Shown piece after piece: positions 54,454-63,168 of a stretch of 64,000 bases of DNA. Source of the stretch: Emticicia agri (lineage in GTDB: Bacteria > Bacteroidota > Bacteroidia > Cytophagales > Spirosomataceae); NCBI RefSeq assembly GCF_004168285.1, contig NZ_SEWF01000005.1, positions 179,809 through 243,808 on the forward strand, read 5' to 3'. The translations under genes and the position numbers were made by a program. The notes below the pieces were generated by a model, which searched no databases, was not told where the DNA came from, and was given only the letters and a program-made list of their open reading frames with translations. The first letter of the stretch is position 1; every line of letters starts with the position of its first letter.

Positions 54454-56994
54454 ATGACAAACGGAACTAAACGCCGTGTCGTTGTGGTGGGCAACGGTAT
54501 GGTGGGCTATAAGTTTTGCGAAAAACTCATAGCCAAAGCGCCTGATTTCTTTCATATCACTGTTTTTGGTGAAGAGCCACGGCCTGCTTACGACCGTGTA
54601 CATCTCAGTGAATATTTTGCAGGCAAAACTGCCGAAGACCTCACACTCGCTCCTTTAGACTGGTATTTCGACAACAACATCCAGATTCACCTCTCCGACC
54701 CTATTACGCATATCGACAGGGAAAACAAAACTGTATTATCACATCATGGGCTTTCAGTACCTTACGATTATCTGATACTGGCTACTGGATCAGCACCTTT
54801 TGTGCCGTCGATTCTGGGGATTGAGAAAGAAGGTGTTTTTGTATATCGTACAATAGAGGATTTGGAAATGATGCAAAGCCACGCTAAAAAAGCCCGGAGA
54901 GGTGCAGTAATTGGTGGTGGTTTGTTGGGCTTGGAGGCAGGGAAGGCTTTAATAGATTTAGGTTTAGAAGAAATCCATGTGATTGAATTTGCGCCTAAAC
55001 TGATGCCTCGCCAGATTGACCAGTCAGGGTCTGATATGCTCAAAAACAAACTGGAAGCATTAGGGCTAAAAATTCATTTGTCGAAAAATACACAAGAGAT
55101 AACCGGAAATGATAGCATCTCGGGCATGACCTTTGCCGACGGCTCAAAATTGGATGTGGATATGCTGGTGATTTCGGCAGGTATTAAACCACGAGACGAA
55201 GTAGCCCGATTGGCAGGTCTGGAAGTAGGCAGCCGAGGTGGAATTGTGGTCAATAATTATCTGCAAACCTCTGACCCAGCTATTTTTGCCATTGGCGAAT
55301 GTGCATTACATAATCACATGATTTATGGATTAGTAGCGCCTGGCTATGATATGGCTGATGTAGTAGCAACCAACCTGAGCAAAGCAGCCACTTCAGAAAG
55401 TAAATCGTTTGTTTCATTCGATATGTCAACCAAATTAAAATTGATTGGGGTTGATGTAGCCAGTTTCGGCAATCCATTTATTCAGGAGCCTGACTGCCAG
55501 ACTATCGTTTATGAAAACAAATCGAAAGGCGTTTATAAAAGAATCAACATCTCTATTGATGGAAAAAGTCTGCTTGGCGGTATTCTGATAGGCGATGCAG
55601 AGCAATACAATATGCTATTGCAGACTACCATCAATAATTTAGTCATACCCAAAGACCCTGAAGACCTTATTTTAGGCAGCAGAGGTGGTGAGTCTGATGG
55701 TGGAGCAGGTGTAATGGCTTTACCCGATGAAGCCCTTATCTGTTCGTGTGAAGCTGTCTCAAAGGGACGCATCTGCCACGAAATTGTTAAAAACAAAGTT
55801 ACCACCATAGATGGCATTAAGAAATGCACCAAAGCAGGTACAGGCTGTGGCGGGTGTGTACCTCTGGTAAAAGACCTTGTACAAGGTACCATGAAAGCGC
55901 AGGGTATTTATATCCGGAATATCCTCTGCGAGCATTTCGACTATACCCGTCAGGAATTATTCAACTTAGTGAAAATCAATAACCTCAGAACCTACGATGA
56001 GGTATTGGATAAATTCGGCAAAGACGATGGCTGCGAAGTTTGCAAACCTGCCATTGCTTCTATTTTAGCCAGTTTGTGGAATGAAATGATTCTGCAAAAA
56101 GATAATGCGACTGCCCAGGATTCTAACGACAGATTTTTAGCCAATATCCAACGTGGAGGTACTTACTCGGTTGTGCCTCGTATTCCTGGTGGAGAAATAA
56201 CACCTGAAAAACTGATTGTGATTGGGCAAGTTGCTCAAAAATATGGGCTTTACACCAAAATCACAGGAGGTCAACGTATAGATATGTTCGGGGCTCATGT
56301 AGGTGATTTACCACAGATTTGGGAAGAGCTGGTAGCAGCAGGTTTTGAAAGTGGACACGCCTACGGTAAATCATTACGTACTGTAAAAAGTTGTGTAGGA
56401 ACCACCTGGTGCCGCTTTGGTGTACAGGATTCTGTAAGTTTTGCGATAGAAGTAGAAAACAGATATAAAGGACTCCGCTCACCGCATAAATTAAAGTCTG
56501 CAGTGTCTGGCTGTATCCGTGAATGTGCCGAAGCCCAAAGCAAAGATTTTGGCATTATTGCTACAGAAAAAGGCTGGAATCTGTACGTATGTGGAAATGG
56601 TGGTTCAAAACCCCAACATGCCTTGTTATTAGCAACAGACCTGAGTAGCGAAATATGTCTGAAATTGATTGACCGTTTTCTTATGTTTTATATTAAAACA
56701 GCTGAACCACTTACCCGCACAGCTACATGGCTGAATAAAATGGAAGGCGGAATTGCTTATCTGAAATCGGTAATTATTGATGATAGTTTAGGGATTTGTG
56801 AAGAATTAGAAAAAGAAATGCAGACACTGGTAAACAATTACCAATGTGAATGGAAAGAAGCCGTAGAGACGCCTGAAATTCGTAAACGCTTTGTTCATTT
56901 TGTGAATGCACCGGAAGTAAAAGACCCGAATGTGAAATATGAACCACTCAGAGACCAGATAATGGCCACCGACTGGAACAAAGTAACTGCTTAA
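54454..56994 (+). CDS. nirB: Nitrite reductase (NAD(P)H) large subunit
   Basis: 846 residues. FAD/NAD domain at 1-410 (VVVVGNGMVGYKFCEKL, GGGLLGLEAGKALI, TSDPAIFAIGE), BFD-type [2Fe-2S] domain at about 425-480 (LICSCEAVSKGR, AGTGCGGCVP) and a second cysteine pair CEVC near 530. The sulfite/nitrite reductase domain follows; siroheme/[4Fe-4S] ligands are C647, C653 (CVGTTWC), C687 and C691 (GCIREC). It reduces nitrite to ammonia in the cytosol. Length and order are normal. nirD follows after 29 bases. A palindromic site precedes the gene. Confidence 0.97.
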   Translation: MTNGTKRRVVVVGNGMVGYKFCEKLIAKAPDFFHITVFGEEPRPAYDRVHLSEYFAGKTAEDLTLAPLDWYFDNNIQIHLSDPITHIDRENKTVLSHHGLSVPYDYLILATGSAPFVPSILGIEKEGVFVYRTIEDLEMMQSHAKKARRGAVIGGGLLGLEAGKALIDLGLEEIHVIEFAPKLMPRQIDQSGSDMLKNKLEALGLKIHLSKNTQEITGNDSISGMTFADGSKLDVDMLVISAGIKPRDEVARLAGLEVGSRGGIVVNNYLQTSDPAIFAIGECALHNHMIYGLVAPGYDMADVVATNLSKAATSESKSFVSFDMSTKLKLIGVDVASFGNPFIQEPDCQTIVYENKSKGVYKRINISIDGKSLLGGILIGDAEQYNMLLQTTINNLVIPKDPEDLILGSRGGESDGGAGVMALPDEALICSCEAVSKGRICHEIVKNKVTTIDGIKKCTKAGTGCGGCVPLVKDLVQGTMKAQGIYIRNILCEHFDYTRQELFNLVKINNLRTYDEVLDKFGKDDGCEVCKPAIASILASLWNEMILQKDNATAQDSNDRFLANIQRGGTYSVVPRIPGGEITPEKLIVIGQVAQKYGLYTKITGGQRIDMFGAHVGDLPQIWEELVAAGFESGHAYGKSLRTVKSCVGTTWCRFGVQDSVSFAIEVENRYKGLRSPHKLKSAVSGCIRECAEAQSKDFGIIATEKGWNLYVCGNGGSKPQHALLLATDLSSEICLKLIDRFLMFYIKTAEPLTRTATWLNKMEGGIAYLKSVIIDDSLGICEELEKEMQTLVNNYQCEWKEAVETPEIRKRFVHFVNAPEVKDPNVKYEPLRDQIMATDWNKVTA

Positions 56995-57023
56995 TCTTTA
57001 TCAACATCAAAAACAGAACAATC

Positions 57024-57377
57024 ATGATACTCGAAATAAATACATCAATAGCAATCAGATGGAGACAAGCCTGCAAAATTGAAGATATACCCGAAAACGG
57101 AGGAGCTTGCGTATTATTAGACGGAGAACAGATAGCTATTTATAATTTCGCCCGACGCAACGAATGGTTTGCCACCCAGAACCTTTGTCCGCATAAACAA
57201 CAAATGGTTTTATCAAGGGGTATGATAGGCACACAGGGAGGCGAACCCAAGGTAGCATGTCCGTTCCATAAAAAGACTTTTTCGTTAGAAACCGGTAAAT
57301 GTATGGGCGATGAGGCCTATCAGATTACGACATATCCGGTAAAAATAGAAGGAAATTTAGTTTTTGTAGGCTTATGA
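57024..57377 (+). CDS. nirD: Nitrite reductase (NAD(P)H) small subunit, Rieske type
   Basis: 117 residues. A Rieske-like domain with C55-x-H57 (CPHK) and C79-x2-H82 (CPFH) is intact, so it may carry a [2Fe-2S] cluster; some NirD proteins have lost these residues. It forms the nitrite reductase complex with NirB, encoded 29 bases upstream. No strong terminator is seen; an imperfect TTAAC/GTTAA repeat lies just behind the stop. Confidence 0.95.
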   Translation: MILEINTSIAIRWRQACKIEDIPENGGACVLLDGEQIAIYNFARRNEWFATQNLCPHKQQMVLSRGMIGTQGGEPKVACPFHKKTFSLETGKCMGDEAYQITTYPVKIEGNLVFVGL

Positions 57378-57485
57378 GCAAAAAATATTAACATTTTCTT
57401 AAACGTTAAAGCACTGACAATAAGACTTTTCGGCTATTGTAGGGGGATAAATATCAATAAAACATAAAATATTTTTTTAATTTTA

Positions 57486-57517
57486 TTTGGCATATATCGC
57501 TGAAAAGTCTAATTTTG
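57486..57517 (+). promoter_or_regulatory. Promoter of tRNA-Asn
   Basis: TTTG (57486-57489), 20 bases, TAATTTTG (57510-57517): both elements match the Bacteroidota consensus. The predicted start is about 30 bases before the tRNA. Confidence 0.85.
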
Positions 57518-57554
57518 CACCACGATTTCAGATAAAGGAATCACGGCAAAATAA

Positions 57555-57628
57555 TCCCGAATAGCTCAGTCGGTTAGAGCATCTGACTGTTAATCAGAGG
57601 GTCGCTGGTTCGAGCCCAGCTTCGGGAG
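57555..57628 (+). tRNA. trnN: tRNA-Asn (GUU anticodon)
   Basis: Acceptor arms TCCCGAA / TTCGGGA pair perfectly, the D-arm reads AGCTCAGTCGGTTAGAGC, the anticodon stem CTGAC/ATCAG presents GTT, and the T-arm contains GGTTCGAGCC. CCA is not encoded. It has its own promoter, and a terminator follows. It marks the boundary between the nitrate genes and an A/T-rich accessory region, a typical integration site for mobile elements. Confidence 0.96.
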
Positions 57629-57650
57629 CAAGGTAAACAACTAATAATCA

Positions 57651-57682
57651 AGCAGTTATATTTATTTATAACTGCTTTTTTT
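57651..57682 (+). terminator. Intrinsic terminator of tRNA-Asn
   Basis: AGCAGTTATA (57651-57660) pairs with TATAACTGCT (57667-57676), loop TTTATT, followed by a run of T's. Confidence 0.93.
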
Positions 57683-57701
57683 ATGCTTGTAAAATTTAGT
57701 C

Positions 57702-57740
57702 TCACTACAAGTATCACTACATTTTTGTAGATTCACTATA
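57702..57740. repeat. Three short direct repeats beyond tRNA-Asn, possible attachment or arm sites
   Basis: TCACTACA at 57702-57709 and 57714-57721 and TCACTATA at 57733-57740; CTACAA (57706-57711) also pairs with TTGTAG (57725-57730). They lie just after the tRNA terminator, at the start of the A/T-rich region. Repeats of this type are found near tyrosine recombinase sites, but no integrase is visible in the window. The rest of the 57,629-57,924 gap is A/T-rich leader. Confidence 0.4.
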
Positions 57741-57924
57741 ACGTGCTTTTTAGATCACCACTTTTATAATCTGAAAAAATGAATATTAGAAATCTAATAG
57801 CATATATTCAATGAGCTACTTCAATTAATTATTTTAATATACCTATCTTCAAATATGAAAAAATAGTTATTATATCTTGGTATCATTTTAATTAACTTTA
57901 CACAAATATTTATTTACTGAGTGC

Positions 57925-58839
57925 ATGGTACAAATAGAGAACAAACGGTTTTCCTTTTCAGGACATGAATCTTTCCAATGTCGCAATCTGTGGTTAAAAA
58001 AAGGGTATGATTATGTACAAAGTGGCAAATCTTTTAATGATGAAGATGCTGTTGTAGTATTAGGAGTGGGAAAAAATATGGTAGCATCAATACGCTATTG
58101 GATGAAAGCTTTTGGTTTGATAAATTCAGAAGATATACTTACTGATTTTGCACATAAATTATTATCAGATAATGGATGGGATCCATATTTGGAGGATGAG
58201 ATGAGCCTTTGGCTTTTACATTATCATCTAGTTTCAAGAGGTTATGCAACCATTTATGGGCTAGTATTTAATGAGTTAAGGAGAGAGAAAATAGAATTCA
58301 CAAAGGAAAATTTTTTAGGTTTCATTAAACGTAAAGCTGAATTATTAAAATTAACCGTTAATGAAAAAACTGCTAGCGATGATTTTGATGTAATGATAAA
58401 ATTATATTGCAGACAAGATTCGAAAGATAAAGAAGATACATTTTCTGGCTTACTTAATGAGTTAGAAATTATTAAATATTATACAAGAGAGGTTGAATAT
58501 TACAGTACTGAAAAAGAGAAGAATATGAAAAAATCTGAACAGTACTTTATTATTGAAAATGTAGATCGACCAAATTTATCAGAACATGCTGTCCTATATA
58601 ATATCTTGGCTGACCCAAATATTAATATGTCGGTAAGTTTAACCTATATGGAACAAGAGCCCAATAGTGTATCTAGTATATTTGCTGTAAATCGGTCTGA
58701 ATTAGTAAATAAGATAGAGCTTCTTGTAACAAATAACCCTAATTTTACATATAGTGACCAAGCGGGTATTAGAGAATTACAATTTAAAATAAAACCAACA
58801 CCTTTTGAAGTCCTAGAAATGTATTATGCCGCAGAATAA
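57925..58839 (+). CDS. DUF4007 family protein, first gene of a putative DNA-modification/defence operon
   Basis: 304 residues. The opening FSFSGHESFQCRNLWLKKGYDYV and VVVLGVGKNMVASIRYWMKAFGLI are typical of DUF4007 (PF13182). The mid part is helical and the end beta-rich (FEVLEMYYAAE). The molecular role of the family is unknown; it may recognise DNA or protein partners. Its last 14 bases overlap the following ATPase gene, so the two products are probably made together. A/T-rich codon use sets it apart from the nitrate genes. Confidence 0.85.
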   Translation: MVQIENKRFSFSGHESFQCRNLWLKKGYDYVQSGKSFNDEDAVVVLGVGKNMVASIRYWMKAFGLINSEDILTDFAHKLLSDNGWDPYLEDEMSLWLLHYHLVSRGYATIYGLVFNELRREKIEFTKENFLGFIKRKAELLKLTVNEKTASDDFDVMIKLYCRQDSKDKEDTFSGLLNELEIIKYYTREVEYYSTEKEKNMKKSEQYFIIENVDRPNLSEHAVLYNILADPNINMSVSLTYMEQEPNSVSSIFAVNRSELVNKIELLVTNNPNFTYSDQAGIRELQFKIKPTPFEVLEMYYAAE

Positions 58840-61800
58840 CCAATATACTACATCTATCAATATTATTCGTGATGAGAATAGAAACCTCATCTATCACCCT
58901 ACTCCTAATTCAATAAGAGTAGTAAATCAAATCGCTAATGACTTCAAAAAAGGTTTACGTTCTTTCAATATAATCGGTACTTATGGAACTGGAAAATCTT
59001 CATTTCTTTGGGCTTTTGAGCAAAGTTTAAGTTTAAAGAAACATTTTTTTGATATTAACTTAGTTTCGAATCCATCTTTTAAAATAATAAACTTTATTGG
59101 TGAATATAAATCTATTACAGAGTCATTTGCCGAATACTTTAATGTAATAGATAATCAAAATAAGCCACAACATATTTTATCTGAGATATATAACCAATAT
59201 CACGATTTAGGTAAAACGAGGCCATTATTAGTCATTGTAATTGATGAATTAGGTAAGTTTTTAGAATATGCAGCTCAACATGAACCAGAAAAAGAACTTT
59301 ACTTTATTCAACAACTTACAGAATTTGTAAACAATTCTGATTATAACATTTGTTTGCTCACCGCATTACATCAAAATTTTGATGGTTATGCTTTTTCACT
59401 ATCTAATACTCAAAGACAAGAATGGGCAAAAGTTAAGGGTAGATTTAGAGAAATTACATTTAATGAACCGGTTGAACAGTTACTCTTTCTGGCTGCCGAA
59501 CACATAGATAGCCAAATAAAGGAAGAGAATATAAATGAGGTAATAAAAAAGGCGCTTAAAATTACTAAAAGCACAAAAACATTCAATTTAGATAAAGAAT
59601 TAGCTATTCAAGCAGCTAATAAATTGTATCCATTAGATTTACTGGCAGCTAATATACTTACTTTATGTCTTCAGCGATATGGGCAAAATGAAAGGTCTTT
59701 ATTCTCTTTTCTTGAATCTACTGACCATACAAGTTTAACTAAAGTAAAAATCTCATCAAAAAATCCATTGTATAATGTCGCTAATGTTTATGACTACTTG
59801 ATATTCAATTTTTATTCTTTCATAAATAGTAAAAATAATCCGGATTTTTTAGCTTGGACGAGTGTTAAGAGTGCATTAGAGAACATTGAACGCTCATTTG
59901 ATGATAATCTTGAAGATTATGATAAACTAATTAAAACAATTGGTCTATTAGCTCTAATAACTCCTAAAGGCTCTATACTAGATGAGGATTTTTTAACGAA
60001 CTATTCAAAAACTTGCTTAGGGATTAAAACTCCCGGAATCCTGATACATGATTTAGAACAGAAAAAAATAATACTATATCGGAATTATAGTAATCGCTTT
60101 ATACTTTTTGAAGGTACCGATTTAGATATACAATTAGCTTTAAATGAGGCTGGAAATAAAGTTAGTAATATTGGCGATGTGGTAACACTTCTAAAGAAAT
60201 ATTATCAACTACCGCCGATATTCGCAAAGATGTATTCTTATGAAAACGGTACTCCAAGGTTATTTGATTACAGTATATCTGATAAACCTATCAACAACAT
60301 TCCATTAGGCGAAGTTGATGGATTTATCAATTTAATTTTCAATGAGAATACAACATTATCTGAGGTTAAACAAAAATCCTTGTTGCAAGAGGAAGCAATA
60401 ATCTATGGTTTTTATCATACAGCAAAGAGAATAAAAGAACAACTATTTGAAATTGAGAAAACGCAAAAAGTAATAGAAGAAAACAAAGATGATAAAGTAG
60501 CATGGAGAGAGCTACAGAATGTATTACTTCATCACAAGAATCTTTTAAATCACTACATAATTGACGGACACTATAATGGAGAAGTAACCTGGATTTTTAA
60601 AGGACAGGAAAAAAATATTCAGAATCAAAAGGAGTTTAATAAACTTATATCACAAGCATGCCTAACCGTTTACACTGATACTCCATTGTTCAAAAACGAG
60701 TTAGTTAATCGACATAAGATTTCAGCTTCAATTCACTCTGCTAAAAAGAACTATTTTAAAGCTCTTATAAATAATTGGGGGGAATCAGATTTGGGCTTTT
60801 CTAAAGATAAATTCCCACCTGAAAAAACTATTTATTTAACTCTCTTAAAAAATAATGGTATTGATACATCTTCAAAAAGAGTCGATGAAATAACAATTAA
60901 AACAGAGAACAATTTTTTACCACTTTGGAAATGTTCAATTGATTTTTTAGAAAGCTCAAAGATTTCAAAAAGAAAAATATCAGAATTAAGTGCCATTTTA
61001 AATAAAAGACCATTTAAGCTTAAACAAGGTTTAATTGATTTTTGGATACCAAGTTTTCTCTTTATTACAAGAACAGAGTATGCATTATTTGGCGAAAATG
61101 GATATATTCCTATATTAAATGAGGAAGTACTTGAATTAATAACCAAATATCCTGATAAATATGAATTAAAGGCATTCTCAGTAGACGGAATAAAACTTGA
61201 TATTTTCAACAGTTACCGTTTATTACTCAATCAAACGACTCAGGAGGAAATTTCAAATGATACTTTTATTGAAACTATTAGACCTTTCTTAACTTTTTAT
61301 AAAAATTTACCTGAATACTCAAAAAATACTAAAAGACTTGAAAAGGAAACTTTAGCAATAAGAAATGCAATTGCCAATTCGAAAGACCCTGAGCAAACTT
61401 TTTTTGCAGATTTCCCAACAGCACTAGGATTCACTTTAGAAAAATTGCAAAACTCAAGTGAGGAGTTGCAAGATTATACAACTAAACTCCAAGATACAAT
61501 TCGTGAATTGAGGACATCTTTTGACGGATTAATAAATAGAATAGAAGTATTTATACAAGATGAAATTATTGGAGAAAAAGTAGAGTTTGAAATTTATAAA
61601 TCCTTATTACAAGGAAGGTATCAAAAATTAAAAAAACATTTACTATTACCTAAACAAAAAACTTTCGTTCAACGACTTGATTCTCAACTAGATGATAAAA
61701 AAGCTTGGCTAAGCTCCATAACTCAGGCATTAATTGGAAATTCTTTGGAAAAGCTGAAAGACCCGGAGGAAGACATATTATGTGAGAAATTAAAGTCCAT

Positions 61801-62050
61801 GATTCTAGAAATTGATAGTCTAACAAAAATCTCTAAATCAGATTTTTCTGAAGAAAAAGAAGAAATTGTAAGTATAGAGATAAATTCTTTTAGTGATGGC
61901 AATAGTAAAAAATTGATTAGATTGCCTAAAAGTAAAAATGCAGAAATAAAACTTATTGAAGAAACAATACGTTTTACATTATCTAAAGATAAATCTGCCA
62001 ATATTGCGGCATTGACAAACATTCTAAAAGAGCTACTAAAAAATGAGTAA
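58826..62050 (+). CDS. Large P-loop ATPase (BrxC/PglY-like)
   Basis: 1074 residues, no membrane segments. Walker A GTYGTGKSS at 51-59, Walker B LLVIVIDELGKF with D140 and E141, then a sensor-like LLTALHQNFDGYA and a long helical body. A coiled coil lies near 870-930 (LGFTLEKLQNSSEELQDYTT). Size, the early Walker A and the DELGKF form of the Walker B resemble the BrxC/PglY ATPases of BREX and related ATPases in phage defence. It overlaps its upstream neighbour by 14 bases and its downstream neighbour by 8. The exact subfamily is not certain. Confidence 0.75.
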   Translation: MPQNNQYTTSINIIRDENRNLIYHPTPNSIRVVNQIANDFKKGLRSFNIIGTYGTGKSSFLWAFEQSLSLKKHFFDINLVSNPSFKIINFIGEYKSITESFAEYFNVIDNQNKPQHILSEIYNQYHDLGKTRPLLVIVIDELGKFLEYAAQHEPEKELYFIQQLTEFVNNSDYNICLLTALHQNFDGYAFSLSNTQRQEWAKVKGRFREITFNEPVEQLLFLAAEHIDSQIKEENINEVIKKALKITKSTKTFNLDKELAIQAANKLYPLDLLAANILTLCLQRYGQNERSLFSFLESTDHTSLTKVKISSKNPLYNVANVYDYLIFNFYSFINSKNNPDFLAWTSVKSALENIERSFDDNLEDYDKLIKTIGLLALITPKGSILDEDFLTNYSKTCLGIKTPGILIHDLEQKKIILYRNYSNRFILFEGTDLDIQLALNEAGNKVSNIGDVVTLLKKYYQLPPIFAKMYSYENGTPRLFDYSISDKPINNIPLGEVDGFINLIFNENTTLSEVKQKSLLQEEAIIYGFYHTAKRIKEQLFEIEKTQKVIEENKDDKVAWRELQNVLLHHKNLLNHYIIDGHYNGEVTWIFKGQEKNIQNQKEFNKLISQACLTVYTDTPLFKNELVNRHKISASIHSAKKNYFKALINNWGESDLGFSKDKFPPEKTIYLTLLKNNGIDTSSKRVDEITIKTENNFLPLWKCSIDFLESSKISKRKISELSAILNKRPFKLKQGLIDFWIPSFLFITRTEYALFGENGYIPILNEEVLELITKYPDKYELKAFSVDGIKLDIFNSYRLLLNQTTQEEISNDTFIETIRPFLTFYKNLPEYSKNTKRLEKETLAIRNAIANSKDPEQTFFADFPTALGFTLEKLQNSSEELQDYTTKLQDTIRELRTSFDGLINRIEVFIQDEIIGEKVEFEIYKSLLQGRYQKLKKHLLLPKQKTFVQRLDSQLDDKKAWLSSITQALIGNSLEKLKDPEEDILCEKLKSMILEIDSLTKISKSDFSEEKEEIVSIEINSFSDGNSKKLIRLPKSKNAEIKLIEETIRFTLSKDKSANIAALTNILKELLKNE

Positions 62051-63146
62051 AGTGAGACACGTATTAGGTATATCTGGGGGAAAGGATAGCGCAGCATTAG
62101 CGATATATATGAAAAATACATATCCTGAATTAGATATCGAGTATTATACTGCGGATACTGGAAAAGAGTTGGACGAAACATATAAACTCATTGATAATCT
62201 TGAAGTATATCTAGGGAAAAAGATCATACGATTGGCAGGGGCTGAAAATAGCCCAGAATTGCCATTCGACCACTTCTTAAAAATGTATGGTGGTTTTTTA
62301 CCATCATCTAATTCAAGATGGTGTACAAAAAAATTAAAACTCGAACCATTTGAAAAATTTGTAGGGAATGACCCTGTAATTTCTTATGTGGGCATAAGAG
62401 GCGACGAAGACAGAGAAGGGTATATTTCAAAAAAGAATAGTATTCAATCTATTTTCCCTTTTCGCCGAAATATTTGGAGTGAAGATGTAATTTCAAAAGT
62501 ACTTTCAAACAATAATATTAGTAAAATCTCAGAAATTTTCGAGACACTTCCCTCAAACGAAAGAACAATGCGTTTCAAAGAGATTTTAGAAACCCCTCTT
62601 TCGTTATCTTACAATTTACACCAGAAACTAAATCAACTATTAGATTTAAATATCAAAGATTTTAACAAAATCGTATTTACATATATTCAATTTACAGATT
62701 ATCCATTAGCTACTGAAACTTCTTTTCCCTTACTTGAGAATGAAGAAGTATTGGTTAGAGCAGATATTTTTAAAATATTAGAAACAAGTGGCGTTGGGGT
62801 ACCAGAATATTATAAAGAAATAGCATTCGAAATTGCAGGAAAAAAGGGTACTTATGCAAGAAGTCGCTCTGGTTGCTTTTTTTGTTTTTATCAACAGAAA
62901 ATAGAGTGGGTATGGCTTTATGAACAGCATCCAAACCTATTCCTAAAAGCTATGGAGTATGAAAGAGACGGGTATACTTGGATACAGGATGAGCCCTTAT
63001 CTGAATTAATACAACCAGAAAGAGTACAAAGGATTAAAGAGGAGTATATTAAAAGAACTCAAAGAAAAAATAAATCACAATCTCATTACCTACTTGACAT
63101 TCTTGCGGATGCTGAGGGAGAAGGTTGTGCAAGTTGTTTTATTTAA
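62043..63146 (+). CDS. PAPS reductase / DndC-like PP-loop enzyme
   Basis: 367 residues. The PP-loop is GISGGKDSAALA (residues 9-20), as in PAPS reductases and in DndC, the phosphorothioation sulfurtransferase. Cysteines at C94 (SRWCTKK), C278 and C281 (GCFFC) and a second pair C362 and C365 (CASC) at the very end could hold an iron-sulfur cluster. It is shorter than DndC and contains an insert (about residues 140-240) that is helical. With a BrxC-like ATPase and DUF4007 upstream, a role in DNA sulfur modification or type 4-BREX-like defence is more likely than sulfate assimilation. Confidence 0.8.
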   Translation: MSKVRHVLGISGGKDSAALAIYMKNTYPELDIEYYTADTGKELDETYKLIDNLEVYLGKKIIRLAGAENSPELPFDHFLKMYGGFLPSSNSRWCTKKLKLEPFEKFVGNDPVISYVGIRGDEDREGYISKKNSIQSIFPFRRNIWSEDVISKVLSNNNISKISEIFETLPSNERTMRFKEILETPLSLSYNLHQKLNQLLDLNIKDFNKIVFTYIQFTDYPLATETSFPLLENEEVLVRADIFKILETSGVGVPEYYKEIAFEIAGKKGTYARSRSGCFFCFYQQKIEWVWLYEQHPNLFLKAMEYERDGYTWIQDEPLSELIQPERVQRIKEEYIKRTQRKNKSQSHYLLDILADAEGEGCASCFI

Positions 63147-63168
63147 TTGAAATAGTCATGATTTAATC

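Noticed and set aside
62043..63146. Calling the PP-loop protein CysH of sulfate assimilation
   Set aside because: It lacks the usual CysH C-terminal pattern, has extra cysteine pairs and an insert, and is coupled to DUF4007 and a large ATPase, with no sulfate genes nearby.
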